Part shown: positions 34,190-43,317 of the stretch, piece after piece
How the letters are laid out: every line of letters starts with the position of its first letter
How positions within the stretch are numbered: position 1 is the stretch's first letter
Origin: Sedimentibacter sp. MB35-C1
GTDB taxonomy: Bacteria > Bacillota > Clostridia > Tissierellales > Sedimentibacteraceae
Direction: 5' to 3'
Assembly: GCF_030913635.1 (NCBI RefSeq)
Contig: NZ_CP133188.1
Location: 620,001 to 684,000 of the forward strand
Length of the DNA stretch: 64,000 nt
The notes under the pieces: model-generated
Told to the model about the DNA's origin: nothing
The model's database searches: none
Seen by the model: only the letters and a program-made list of their open reading frames with translations
Translations under genes and position numbers: made by a program

Positions 34190-35146
34190 TTATCTTTCTT
34201 CTCTGTAATAGTTCACTCCGCAGCCGGCAGGTTGAGAGTTTTCTTTTGATTTTTTAATTGATGTTATTACAAGAACAAGGGCAGTTATTACAAATGGAAG
34301 CATATCGTAAAATGCATTTGGTATTGTAATTATTGTTTTTGGAAAATAATATTTTAGAACATTGAACGCTCCAAAAATAAACGAACCAAAGATTGCTTTT
34401 ACAGGGCTCCACGAAGCAAATATAACAAGCGCTACTGCTATCCAGCCAAGGCCGTTAACACTGTTGCTCATCCACACTCCTCCGTTGATAATCATTGAGC
34501 AGTATGCTCCTCCTATTCCACATATTCCTCCGCCCAGAAGCACATTAATATACTTAAGCTTCGTAACTTTTATTCCGGCAGCATCCGCCGCTGCAGGATT
34601 CTCACCTATGGCTCTCATGTTGAGACCGGACTTAGTGTGATTTAAATACAAACCACAAATAATTGCTACCACAATTCCCAAATATACAAAAGGATTATAG
34701 TTGAACAGCAGCTTCCCTAAAACTGGCAAGTCGCTTAACCCCGGTATGTTTAAATTGTTAAGCTGCATTGTAATCTGTGCTGGAAGCTTAAGTGAAGTCG
34801 TATGTGAATTCACTATCATATACTCTCCTGCAAAATTCGAAATTCCTGTTCCAAATATGGTTAGAGTAAGCCCTGTAACATTTTGATCTGCCATAAAAGT
34901 TATGGTCAGTACAGCATATATTAAAGCTCCCAACATCCCTGCCATAAACGCCGCTATAAGTGCAATAAACAGGCTGTCACTCATATATCCCGCCATAAAT
35001 CCGGCGCAGGCTCCCATCATCATCATTCCTTCAACACCGAGATTCAAATGTCCTGCCTTTTCATTCAAGATTTCTCCTATAGTACCGAACAAAAGAGGCG
35101 TTCCCGCAAATACTGCGGCAATTAAAAAATTTATGAATAAGTTCAT
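34190..35146 (-). CDS. nupQ: Nucleoside ABC transporter permease, NupQ type
   Basis: Membrane permease of a BMP-type importer, 318 residues, around eight to nine hydrophobic segments. NEKAGHLNLGVEGMMMMGA near the N-terminus and MRAIGENPAAADAAGI in the cytoplasmic loop are typical of YufQ/NupQ. It shares one base with the upstream permease stop. Guanosine or another nucleoside is the likely substrate, given the riboswitch class upstream of the operon. Confidence 0.9.
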   Translation of the reverse strand: MNLFINFLIAAVFAGTPLLFGTIGEILNEKAGHLNLGVEGMMMMGACAGFMAGYMSDSLFIALIAAFMAGMLGALIYAVLTITFMADQNVTGLTLTIFGTGISNFAGEYMIVNSHTTSLKLPAQITMQLNNLNIPGLSDLPVLGKLLFNYNPFVYLGIVVAIICGLYLNHTKSGLNMRAIGENPAAADAAGIKVTKLKYINVLLGGGICGIGGAYCSMIINGGVWMSNSVNGLGWIAVALVIFASWSPVKAIFGSFIFGAFNVLKYYFPKTIITIPNAFYDMLPFVITALVLVITSIKKSKENSQPAGCGVNYYREER

Positions 35147-36240
35147 TACTTAGCCCCTCCTTTGTATCTTTGTCCCAATGCAAATTTATACCTTATGAAA
35201 AATTCACTTCCTAAAATAAAGAACAATATTATTCCCTGCAATACTGCAGCAGAGTATGTGGATAATCCGTAGGTTGACTGCATTACGCTGCTTCCCTTTT
35301 CAAGAATGCTGAACAAAAATGAAACAAGAAATATTCCCAGAGGATTTAAATTAGCCAGCCACGCAACTATTATTGCTGTAAACCCTACTCCGCCGGCAAC
35401 AGAAGAAGCCAGTGTCATGTCAGAACCGGCAGACTGAATCACACCTGACAGTCCACATATTCCTCCGCTTATTAGCATCGTTCTGATAACTACCTTTTTG
35501 ACATTCATTCCCGCATACTGTGCAGTTGATTGGCTTTCTCCCACAACACTTATTTCGTATCCATGTTTGGTATATCTCATATATACGAAAACAACCACCA
35601 CAAGTATCAGGGCTATTATCCATCCGAACTGCACTCCCAACACCTTATCAATTTGAGCATTTGAAGCAAACCGCGCAATTTTCGGGAACCCTGACGAGCC
35701 TGGGTCCTTCCACGGGCCGTCGCGAAGGTATGATATAACATGCAAAGCTATATAATTCAGCATCAGTGTAAACAATGTTTCGTTAGTATTAAATTTCGTT
35801 TTAAAATATGCTGGAATTGCCCCCCACAAACCTCCTCCAATAGCTCCTGCAACAAACATTAAAGCAAGGAGCGCAAAGTGAGGTAAATTACTGTAAAACA
35901 ATGCAAAATATGATGAAAATACCGCACCCATTATTATTTGTCCCTCTGCTCCGATGTTCCAGAATCTCATTTTAAATGCCAGTATAACTCCAAGAGAGGT
36001 AATCAGCAGCGGAATCATAATTTTAACAGTTGCCTGTATTGCCATTTTGCTTCTAAAAGCACCTGATACAATGGTACCGTAAAGCTCTACAGGATTAAAC
36101 CCAAGGCACAGTATAAACAATCCTCCTGCAGCCAGAGCCAATATAAATGCCATAATTCTGAGTCTTAATATCTCCGCCTTTGAACGTTCTGCCCTTTTCA
36201 CGGTACGAAATAAAGGTTCTCTAATTTTTGCTTTATTCAT
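35146..36240 (-). CDS. nupP: Nucleoside ABC transporter permease, NupP type
   Basis: Second permease, 364 residues, polytopic. Characteristic stretches are FWNIGAEGQIIMGA, FNTNETLFTLMLNYIALH and the coupling loop EISVVGESQSTAQYAGMN. It overlaps the ATPase gene by eight bases and the following permease by one, a tight operon. Confidence 0.9.
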   Translation of the reverse strand: MNKAKIREPLFRTVKRAERSKAEILRLRIMAFILALAAGGLFILCLGFNPVELYGTIVSGAFRSKMAIQATVKIMIPLLITSLGVILAFKMRFWNIGAEGQIIMGAVFSSYFALFYSNLPHFALLALMFVAGAIGGGLWGAIPAYFKTKFNTNETLFTLMLNYIALHVISYLRDGPWKDPGSSGFPKIARFASNAQIDKVLGVQFGWIIALILVVVVFVYMRYTKHGYEISVVGESQSTAQYAGMNVKKVVIRTMLISGGICGLSGVIQSAGSDMTLASSVAGGVGFTAIIVAWLANLNPLGIFLVSFLFSILEKGSSVMQSTYGLSTYSAAVLQGIILFFILGSEFFIRYKFALGQRYKGGAK

Positions 36241-37762
36241 TATGGCCGCCCCCTGTTAAATTCATTCCTGTCATCATAAGTCCGATTTCTTCCTTTGTAG
36301 TTGTTTTTGCATCCACAATCCCTTGAACTTTTCCGTGACACAGTACCATTATTCTGTCAGAAAGCTCCAATAAAACATCAAGATCCTCTCCGATAAATAA
36401 AATAGCTACATCTTTTTTCTTTTGCTCGTTAAGAAGGTCATATATAACATATGAAGAATTGATATCAAGCCCTCTCACAGGATATGCAGTTATAAGTACA
36501 TTTGGATTTGATTCAATCTCTCTTCCAAGCAATACTTTTTGCACATTTCCGCCAGACATCATTCTGACCGGCATATAAATATTTTGAGTTACTATATCCA
36601 ATTTTTCAACTAATTCTTCTGAAAGTTTTTTTGCCGGTTTTTTATCTATGAAAAGGCCTTTGTTGTTTTTATAAGATTTAAGCATGATGTTTTCTACCAT
36701 TCCCATGGAACCAACGAGCCCCATTCCAAGCCTGTCCTCAGGCACAAAGCTCATGCTTATTCCTAATTTAATAATTTCATCAGGCGTCTTGCCTATAATA
36801 TTTTCCTTATGACAGAGCACTGCTCCGCTTTTTATTTTAACCAGGCCGGCAATAGCCTCGCACAGTTCCTTTTGACCACTTCCCGCTATTCCTGCTACGC
36901 CCAGGATTTCTCCACTTTTAAGTTTAAAGTTTACATCTTTTATTGCTAACGTACCGTCGGCGTTTTCTACCGACAGCTCCACAACATTAAGAACAGTCTT
37001 GTTGTTTGTTGTTTCAGGCCGCTTTATTTTAAGACTGACAGGCCTGCCGACCATAAGCTCTGTAAGCTTGTTCTCATTTGTTTTTTTAGTTTCAACCGTA
37101 TCAACAAGTTTTCCCTTCCTCAATATTGCGACACGATCGCTTATATTTAAGACCTCATGAAGCTTATGAGTAATAATTATTATTGCACTTCCCTGTTCCT
37201 TCATTTTACGAAGGATAGTAAACAGCTTTTCAGTTTCCTGAGGAGTCAAAACCGCTGTCGGTTCATCCAGTATAAGAATCTTTGCCCCTCTGTATAGTAC
37301 CTTCATTATTTCCACAGTCTGCTTTTCACTTACAGACATATTGTAGATTTTTTTCTCAGGTTCAATTTCAAGTCCGAATTTATTGCTTATGTTTAGAATT
37401 TTATCTTTTAGTAATTTTGGTTTTTCATACCTTCCATCAGTGCCCAACACTATATTATCCATAGCATTAAAAATCTCAACCAGCTTAAAATGCTGATGAA
37501 TCATTCCTATTCCATAATCTATGGCATCTTTTGGAGATCCGATTGCAGCCTCATTTCCCGCAATTGATACGGACCCTGCATCTGGATAGTATATACCTGC
37601 CAGCATATTCATCAGAGTTGTTTTTCCGGATCCGTTTTCTCCAAGCAAAGCCAAAATTTCTCCGTATTTAATATTTAAATTTATGTTGTCATTGGCAACC
37701 ACATTGCCGAACACTTTTGAAATGCCATTAAGCTCTATAGCATAATTTGATTCGTTTGACAT
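36233..37762 (-). CDS. nupO: Nucleoside ABC transporter ATPase, NupO type (two ATPase domains)
   Basis: Cytoplasmic ATPase of about 509 residues with two cassette domains, as in sugar/nucleoside CUT2 and BMP systems. Domain 1 has GENGSGKTT, MSVSEKQTVEIMKVL and LILDEPTAVLTP. Domain 2 is degenerate at Walker A (GIAGSGQKE) with MMSGGNVQKVLLGREI. I chose the ATG at 37762, seven bases after GGGAG; an in-frame TTG lies 17 codons upstream. A long hairpin separates it from the binding-protein gene. Confidence 0.9.
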   Translation of the reverse strand: MSNESNYAIELNGISKVFGNVVANDNINLNIKYGEILALLGENGSGKTTLMNMLAGIYYPDAGSVSIAGNEAAIGSPKDAIDYGIGMIHQHFKLVEIFNAMDNIVLGTDGRYEKPKLLKDKILNISNKFGLEIEPEKKIYNMSVSEKQTVEIMKVLYRGAKILILDEPTAVLTPQETEKLFTILRKMKEQGSAIIIITHKLHEVLNISDRVAILRKGKLVDTVETKKTNENKLTELMVGRPVSLKIKRPETTNNKTVLNVVELSVENADGTLAIKDVNFKLKSGEILGVAGIAGSGQKELCEAIAGLVKIKSGAVLCHKENIIGKTPDEIIKLGISMSFVPEDRLGMGLVGSMGMVENIMLKSYKNNKGLFIDKKPAKKLSEELVEKLDIVTQNIYMPVRMMSGGNVQKVLLGREIESNPNVLITAYPVRGLDINSSYVIYDLLNEQKKKDVAILFIGEDLDVLLELSDRIMVLCHGKVQGIVDAKTTTKEEIGLMMTGMNLTGGGHNE

Positions 37763-37823
37763 TAGTTTACTCCCATCTATGTCCGGTATATTTTTAATAC
37801 AAGACAATTGCAATAAATTATAA

Positions 37824-37876
37824 TGTCATTCTGAGGAGGTGCAATATAATAATTGCACCTCTTGTTCAGAATGACA
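37824..37876. repeat. Long hairpin between the BMP lipoprotein and ATPase genes
   Basis: TGTCATTCTGA (37824-37834) pairs with TCAGAATGACA (37866-37876), and an inner AGGTGCAAT/ATTGCACCT stem extends it. The GTCATTCTGA end resembles short dispersed hairpin repeats I have seen in other bacterial genomes. Here it may protect the binding-protein mRNA or reduce read-through into nupOPQ. Confidence 0.7.
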
Positions 37877-37898
37877 GAAAATAAGAGGATTTAATTAA

Positions 37899-39074
37899 TT
37901 ATTTAACTTCCACTGTTTTAAAATACCAGTTAATTCCTCCGGTAATTGTTGCATCGTCCAATGTCTTGCCTTCTTCTCCAACAGTACTTCCGTCATTTGT
38001 TTCAATAACTCCGTCAAAGATATTGAAGCTTCCGTCAAGAATTGATTGTTCTGCTTCAGCAATTGCATCAGCTGTTCCTTCTGCAACTACACTTTCATTA
38101 AGTGGAGAAATACCAACCAGTCCTTCTTCCATTCCTCCAAAGTAATTTTCATTTGTCCATGTTCCGTTTATAACATTTTCAACGGCTGTAGTATAATATG
38201 CAGACCAATCCCAAACTGCAGATGTAATTGTTGCTTTAGGAGCATCCTTAGACATGTCTGAGTTATAACCGATTCCCCACTTACCAGCTTTTTCAGCTTC
38301 AAGTTGAGGGTTAGGAGTATCGCAGTGCTGTGCAATAACATCGCAACCTTCAGCAAGCAACGCTTTTGCTGCATTAGTCTCTTCCTCAGGCGAATACCAG
38401 CTGTTAGTTACCTTTACATATACTTTTGCATCAGGGTTTACTGAGTACACTCCCATTGCAAATGCATCAATTCCGCCTGTAACCTCAGAGTTTTGCTGTC
38501 CCATTGCCGCAACATATCCTACTAAATTGCTCTCTGTTTTTAAGCCTGCAGCAATACCTGTTAAATATCTTGCCTGATAAATTCTTCCGAAATAATTATT
38601 AAAGTTTGTATCGTTGCTCTTGTATCCTGTACCATGTGAAAAAATCACTTCAGGATATTCTTCTGCTAAAGCTTCCATTATGTCCATGTAACCCCAGCTT
38701 GTACCAAAAATAATGTTAGCTCCTTCTTCTATTGCTTCAAGTATTGCCGTCTCCGTAGCAGTAGGATCAGTATCATTTACATTGTTCTTGCGAATAATTT
38801 GGCTGTCATCAAGTCCCAGTGCTTCCTGCATTCCAACTATTCCCTGGTCATGAGCGTATGTATAGCCAGATCCGTCAGCAGGGTTTCCTATATGGATAAC
38901 TGCCACTTTTATATCTTCCTTTGCTATTGCAGGAAATAATCCAGAACCGCTCTGTTCAGTTCCCTCTGATGCCGGTGCTTCCGATTGAGGTTCCTCAGCC
39001 GCAGGCTTCTGAGCGCACGCTGCAAGTGAAAAGATCATTACAAGTGATAAAATAATGCTAAGAAATTTTTTCAT
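37899..39074 (-). CDS. BMP-family nucleoside-binding lipoprotein
   Basis: Substrate-binding lipoprotein of the importer (BmpA/PnrA/NupN family), 391 residues. The signal MKKFLSIILSLVMIFS ends in lipobox LAAC. An acidic, Pro/Ser-rich linker (about 22-45) follows, then the fold with AVIHIGNPADGSGYTYAHDQGI and GTSWGYMD. These proteins bind purine nucleosides in characterised relatives. It is the first gene after the purine riboswitch. Confidence 0.93.
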   Translation of the reverse strand: MKKFLSIILSLVMIFSLAACAQKPAAEEPQSEAPASEGTEQSGSGLFPAIAKEDIKVAVIHIGNPADGSGYTYAHDQGIVGMQEALGLDDSQIIRKNNVNDTDPTATETAILEAIEEGANIIFGTSWGYMDIMEALAEEYPEVIFSHGTGYKSNDTNFNNYFGRIYQARYLTGIAAGLKTESNLVGYVAAMGQQNSEVTGGIDAFAMGVYSVNPDAKVYVKVTNSWYSPEEETNAAKALLAEGCDVIAQHCDTPNPQLEAEKAGKWGIGYNSDMSKDAPKATITSAVWDWSAYYTTAVENVINGTWTNENYFGGMEEGLVGISPLNESVVAEGTADAIAEAEQSILDGSFNIFDGVIETNDGSTVGEEGKTLDDATITGGINWYFKTVEVK

Positions 39075-39165
39075 TTTATTCTCCTAATTTTTTTAATATT
39101 TAAAAAGCAAGAAATAGACGTTTGCTTTTTATATCTTTCGTAAAATTTAGTGTATAAAACACAAA

Positions 39166-39285
39166 ATGCGCCTGTTAATTCAGACGCATCATATAAATAA
39201 AATTCAAATACAAAAAATCAATAGTCAAACAATTTACGGTTGTTTGGTAGAAACTACGGAACCATATTATCCCTATTATATTGAT
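39166..39285 (-). ncRNA. Purine riboswitch, guanine class, with terminator
   Basis: The aptamer is at 39285-39217 on the minus strand. P1 is ATCAATA/TATTGAT (7 bp); the J1/2 TATAAT, J2/3 GTTTCTACC, loop ATATGG and CCGTAAA segments all match the purine family. The 3' joining segment reads GACTAT, with C at the specificity position, which selects guanine or hypoxanthine over adenine. Downstream a 9-bp terminator stem ATGCGTCTG/CAGGCGCAT (39189-39166) precedes TTTGTGTTTT. CGCATCA next to the P1 5' strand can pair with TGATGCG of the terminator, giving an antiterminator. Ligand should turn the importer off. Confidence 0.93.
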
Positions 39286-39416
39286 GCGCATATTCAATTT
39301 CATATCATTTTACATTTTTATTATAGCAGAAACTAAAGAATAAGCAATAATTTTTTTTTATTAATTTTCGTAATAATAAATACTATTTTTAATTTATTAG
39401 TAAATAAACTTCGTGT

Positions 39417-40169
39417 TTATTTTATGAGCAGGCCCACAGGACAATGGTCGCTTCCATAGTATTCAGGGTATATGAATGCATCTAAAAGTTCATTTTCAAA
39501 CTCTTTTGATGTTATAAAGTAGTCAATTCTCCAGCCTACGTTCCTTTCTCTTGACTTGGCAAAATTAGACCACCATGAGTATGCTTCCTCCTTGTCAGGA
39601 TAAAAATATCTAAATGTATCAATAAACCCTGCTTCAATCAGTTCCGTCATCTTGCTTCTTTCTTCATTTGTGAATCCGGCACTTTTTTTGTTTGTTTTAG
39701 GATTTTTTAAATCTATTTCCTTATGTGCAACATTTAAATCTCCGCACATTACTACAGGCTTATGCTCATTGAGCTTAAGAAGGTAATTTCTGAAATCATC
39801 CTCCCATTTCATCCTGTACTCAAGCCTTTCAAGGGCTCTTTTAGAATTTGGCGTATATACATTAACCAAGTAAAATTTATCAAATTCAAGAGTTATAACC
39901 CTTCCTTCGTTATCATGTTCCCCTATACCGATTCCATACGCCTCAGACAACGGCTGTTCCCGCGTTAATACCGCTGTTCCCGAATAACCTTTCTTTTCGG
40001 CATAATTCCAAAAATCATGGTATCCTTCTAATTCAAGCTCAATTTGTCCTTCCTGAAGTTTTATCTCTTGCAGACAGAAAATATCTGCATCCAGTTCCTT
40101 AAATGAATCCATAAATCCTTTGTTCACGCATGCTCTTAACCCGTTGACATTCCATGATATTAATTTCAT
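39417..40169 (-). CDS. xth: Exodeoxyribonuclease III (AP endonuclease)
   Basis: Base-excision-repair nuclease of 250 residues in the exonuclease III family. Conserved motifs: ISWNVNGLRACV, FCLQEIKL (metal Glu), MCGDLNVAH (catalytic Asp and Asn), RIDYFI and the terminal YGSDHCPVGL (catalytic His). Length and motifs are complete. It is monocistronic. The 39286-39416 gap upstream of the riboswitch is AT-rich and should hold the operon promoter. Confidence 0.96.
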   Translation of the reverse strand: MKLISWNVNGLRACVNKGFMDSFKELDADIFCLQEIKLQEGQIELELEGYHDFWNYAEKKGYSGTAVLTREQPLSEAYGIGIGEHDNEGRVITLEFDKFYLVNVYTPNSKRALERLEYRMKWEDDFRNYLLKLNEHKPVVMCGDLNVAHKEIDLKNPKTNKKSAGFTNEERSKMTELIEAGFIDTFRYFYPDKEEAYSWWSNFAKSRERNVGWRIDYFITSKEFENELLDAFIYPEYYGSDHCPVGLLIK

Positions 40170-40285
40170 AAAAACTCCTTTATACTTATATGTAAAAAGG
40201 GCTTATATTTTTCAAATTAATGACACTGTCATCTTGAAAATTATAGCACCCTTTTATGTTATTCAAAAAATTAATCGCCCCAATG

Positions 40286-40474
40286 CTATTTATCGTCGCA
40301 CTTAAGCACTCCTCCCTGGGCGTAATTCTCAAATTCCATTTCTCTTATTATAATCTTTACAGCTTCTTTCGGGCAATTAGCCGTTTCCATAACTGCCTGA
40401 GTTACCCTTTCAGCAAGAGCCCTTTTCTGCTCCACAGTTCTTCCTTTTAGCATTTCAACTTGAATAATAGGCAT
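40286..40474 (-). CDS. 4-oxalocrotonate tautomerase-family protein
   Basis: Very small enzyme of 62 residues. After removal of Met the catalytic proline is residue 1 (PIIQVEMLKGRTVEQKRAL), as required in the tautomerase superfamily. The ATG at 40474 lies just after GGAGGAGG; the upstream in-frame codons would bury the proline and are rejected. The physiological substrate is unknown; the family is common in anaerobes. It follows the TadA-racemase gene by a 22-base gap, so they probably share a transcript. Confidence 0.92.
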   Translation of the reverse strand: MPIIQVEMLKGRTVEQKRALAERVTQAVMETANCPKEAVKIIIREMEFENYAQGGVLKCDDK

Positions 40475-40496
40475 AATTTCCTCCTCCAATAATAAT

Positions 40497-42059
40497 TTAA
40501 TCGTTGCTGATTATTTTTTTACATATATATTCAGACAGTGATGTAAACAACATCGCCTGATATAATACATTGAATTCCACAACATCGCCCAGTTTATATT
40601 CTCTCTTGCAATCGTGTATATCCAAAATTGTGTGGTCGCTGCTTGCGCCCATTACAATTATATCCTTGTCCTTCGGCACGAGCTTTGACGAATCTCCAAC
40701 ATCTTGGTTGCCCAATGCAATTATTGCCCTTTTTCGGATACCTCTATCTTCGTAGTAAGCCTGCTCTCCAAAAGCGTTAACTGTCAGCTCTCCAATAGGG
40801 TGTGTAGGCTTTTCGTTTAGCTCTATTATCTGAGCCTTTAATATAAATGTATCTTTATCAAGTCCTTCTATATTTGTATTCCAATAAAGTGGAAGATCCT
40901 GAGTATTTATAATTCCTTCACCTAAGCGAAGATGGTTTATTTTTTCTGGGACTTCACCTTTGACCAAAAGAGGAAGTGTGGTAGTTCCACCTCCTGAAAC
41001 AATATGCAGTTCTCTTCCGATTATTTTTTCAATTTCTGCCGCAGCTTCAGCAAGCTCTAATAGATTTTTATTTGTTGGTGCCACCGATCCGTAGCAGCTC
41101 AGATTTGTTCCAACACCTTCCAAAACAAGACTATCCAATTTATTTTCCGTCATCTTTGCCAGCTCAGTAAGTTCATTTCGTGTAAATACGCCTTCCCTCA
41201 AATCTCCCAGATCATACATTAGCACTACGCCATATTTTTTATTTTGTCTTTCTGCTTCTTTGTTTAATGCTGTTAACATTTTCTCCTCAGAAACAAGGCA
41301 TATATCGCTGTATCTTACAACATCCTCTATTTCGCACAGCATAGGGATTCTCACAAGAAGCAAAGGAATTTCAATTCCCTGGATTTTTATTTGCTTAAGC
41401 TGCTCAATTCTGGAACTTCCGATTTGCCTGCACCCACCTTCAATCATAGCGCGAACGCCCGGAATGATTCCTCCAAACACTTTTACTATCCCGGCAACCT
41501 CAATACCGCTGCTGCCGCAGAGTTTTGTAACAATTTTTGTGTTAGCCCTGAGTTTGTCAACATTAATTTCAAGTACCGGATATTTAACCATGGCTCTCTC
41601 CTTAGATTTTTTTGATATTCTAAGCTCAGAAAAAAATTTCTTCAGAATATCTGAACAACTGTCCTCCATAATCCCGAATTTCACATCTATCTGATGATTC
41701 AGCTTATCTGTTTGAGCTATATTCAACACGGAGCCGCAAGCTCCTGTTTTTAAGTCTGCAGCGCCTATAACAAGCTTCTCAATTCTTGCGTTTACAAGAG
41801 CACCAGCGCACATGGAGCATGGCTCCAGCGTAACGTACATAGTGCACCCGGGCAGCCTCCAGCCTCCCAATTTTCTGCAAGCTTCTTTGATTGCTGCTAT
41901 CTCTGCATGCAAAGTTGCATCTTTAAGCGTTTCTTTCTGGTTGTAGCCTCTTCCTACTATTTCACCATCCCGAACTATTACGGCTCCTATTGGAACCTCA
42001 TTGATATCATAAGCTTTTTGAGCCTCCTTCAAGGCTTCTTTCATAAATAATTCATCCAT
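40497..42059 (-). CDS. tadA: In-frame fusion: TadA tRNA adenosine deaminase + ornithine/alanine-racemase-family PLP enzyme
   Basis: One 520-codon frame carries two enzymes. Residues 1 to about 150 are a complete TadA, the A34-to-inosine wobble deaminase, with HAE at 51-53 and PCSMC at 80-84. Residues 157-520 form a fold-type III PLP protein close to clostridial ornithine racemase (Orr): YPVLEINVDKLRANTKI, the PLP lysine K193 in VAGIVKVFGG, LLLVRIPMLCEIEDV, MYDLGDLREGV. At the joint, AAGGAGAG lies a few bases before ATG at 41591, so the racemase may also be made alone. This looks like two adjacent genes joined by loss of the tadA stop. Orr activity is inferred; related racemases exist. Confidence 0.9.
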   Translation of the reverse strand: MDELFMKEALKEAQKAYDINEVPIGAVIVRDGEIVGRGYNQKETLKDATLHAEIAAIKEACRKLGGWRLPGCTMYVTLEPCSMCAGALVNARIEKLVIGAADLKTGACGSVLNIAQTDKLNHQIDVKFGIMEDSCSDILKKFFSELRISKKSKERAMVKYPVLEINVDKLRANTKIVTKLCGSSGIEVAGIVKVFGGIIPGVRAMIEGGCRQIGSSRIEQLKQIKIQGIEIPLLLVRIPMLCEIEDVVRYSDICLVSEEKMLTALNKEAERQNKKYGVVLMYDLGDLREGVFTRNELTELAKMTENKLDSLVLEGVGTNLSCYGSVAPTNKNLLELAEAAAEIEKIIGRELHIVSGGGTTTLPLLVKGEVPEKINHLRLGEGIINTQDLPLYWNTNIEGLDKDTFILKAQIIELNEKPTHPIGELTVNAFGEQAYYEDRGIRKRAIIALGNQDVGDSSKLVPKDKDIIVMGASSDHTILDIHDCKREYKLGDVVEFNVLYQAMLFTSLSEYICKKIISND

Positions 42060-42273
42060 CCAGCGATTTCCTTACATCATTTATACTATTATAATTTATT
42101 TTTTGCTCATAAGTCAATACATACATATGTCTTTTATTACCTATTTACTTTTTATCAGGACAATTCTATAATTGAGATACGAAACAGGGAACATTTTGTC
42201 TTAAAAACACGTCTGATTAATTGAAGCATTATAATTTGTGACGTTAGTACACAAAGTCTAAAAGGAGGACAAA

Positions 42274-43317
42274 TTGAAAGAAATAATAAAAAAAATATCC
42301 GTTACCGGTCTGTGCCTTATATTAAGCATTAATTCATTTGCTTATGCCGGTGTGCTTGATGCTATAACTGATACAGAAACTACGGAAGAAAAAAACACAA
42401 CCATTGAAAATTTAGATACTGAAGCAGAAGAACCGAAAACGGATACTATAAATGATGAAGCAAAGCCAAAAGCTGCTTTTTCCGATATAGAAGACCACTG
42501 GGCAAAAGACTGGATTGAAAAGGCTGTTAATCTTGGGTTTGTTTCAGGATACGAAGACGGAACATTCAAACCTGACAGAACAATTACACGAGCAGAATTT
42601 TCAAAATTATTAAACAGCGCCATGCATACAGAAAAAACAACTGATCTTGGATTTTCTGATGTAAGCAATAATGAATGGTTTTACGAAGAAGTTCAAAAAT
42701 CAATTGCATCAGGATTTTTCTCAGGCTATGAAAACAACACCTTCAGGCCGAACAACCCTATAAAAAGAGAAGAGGTCGCAAAAGTTGTAAGCTCTGCCAT
42801 AACAACCGGAGAAGCCTACGGTGACGGTGCTGCATTGCTTTCTGACTATGGAACAATACAGGAATGGGCAAAACCAAGTGTTAATTCAGTTTACAACAAG
42901 GGATATATCTTGGGATATCCCGAAGGGCTGTACCTACCTGCAAAAGCGTTGACACGTGCAGAAGCAGTTAAAATAATTTATGAAATAATTGATAATGAAA
43001 ATATTGAGAGAGGCTTTAATATAACAAATTATGAAGAAACCTATTCAAGTGCGGTCGTAGTAGGCGACCTGAATATTTTAGATTCCGTTGGAACAGGCAA
43101 TGTTTATATAAAGAATGTTGTGGTCCTTGGCGATATAGTTATTTCTGCCTCACAAGTAAAATCCGTACAGCTTACGGACGTAACAGCAAGAAATATTATA
43201 GTTGTTGATGAAAACAACCCCGTAAAAATAGTGTGCAACGATAATATTGCAATAGCTAGGACTCAGCTTCCCCCTGTTGTTATTGTTCAGCGTATTGGGA
43301 GCAATGTAAGTATATAA
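42274..43317 (+). CDS. Secreted protein with three SLH repeats
   Basis: Surface protein of 347 residues starting at TTG behind AAAGGAGGAC. A signal peptide (about 1-26, ending SFAYA) and a short acidic Thr/Glu linker (about 36-65) precede three clear SLH domains: FSDIEDHWAKDWIEKAV...GYEDGTFKPDRTITRAE (about 70-115), FSDVSNNEWFYEE...GYENNTFRPNNPIKREE (about 127-170), and EWAKPSVNSVYNKGYILGYPEGLYLPAKALTRAE (about 195-235). The last 100 residues have regular hydrophobic repeats (VVVGDLNIL, VVVLGDIVI) like a short beta-solenoid. Confidence 0.9.
   Translation: MKEIIKKISVTGLCLILSINSFAYAGVLDAITDTETTEEKNTTIENLDTEAEEPKTDTINDEAKPKAAFSDIEDHWAKDWIEKAVNLGFVSGYEDGTFKPDRTITRAEFSKLLNSAMHTEKTTDLGFSDVSNNEWFYEEVQKSIASGFFSGYENNTFRPNNPIKREEVAKVVSSAITTGEAYGDGAALLSDYGTIQEWAKPSVNSVYNKGYILGYPEGLYLPAKALTRAEAVKIIYEIIDNENIERGFNITNYEETYSSAVVVGDLNILDSVGTGNVYIKNVVVLGDIVISASQVKSVQLTDVTARNIIVVDENNPVKIVCNDNIAIARTQLPPVVIVQRIGSNVSI

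Noticed and set aside
42342-42668. 108-codon frame antisense to the second SLH gene
   Set aside because: Ser/Val-rich shadow of the SLH coding strand; no start signal.
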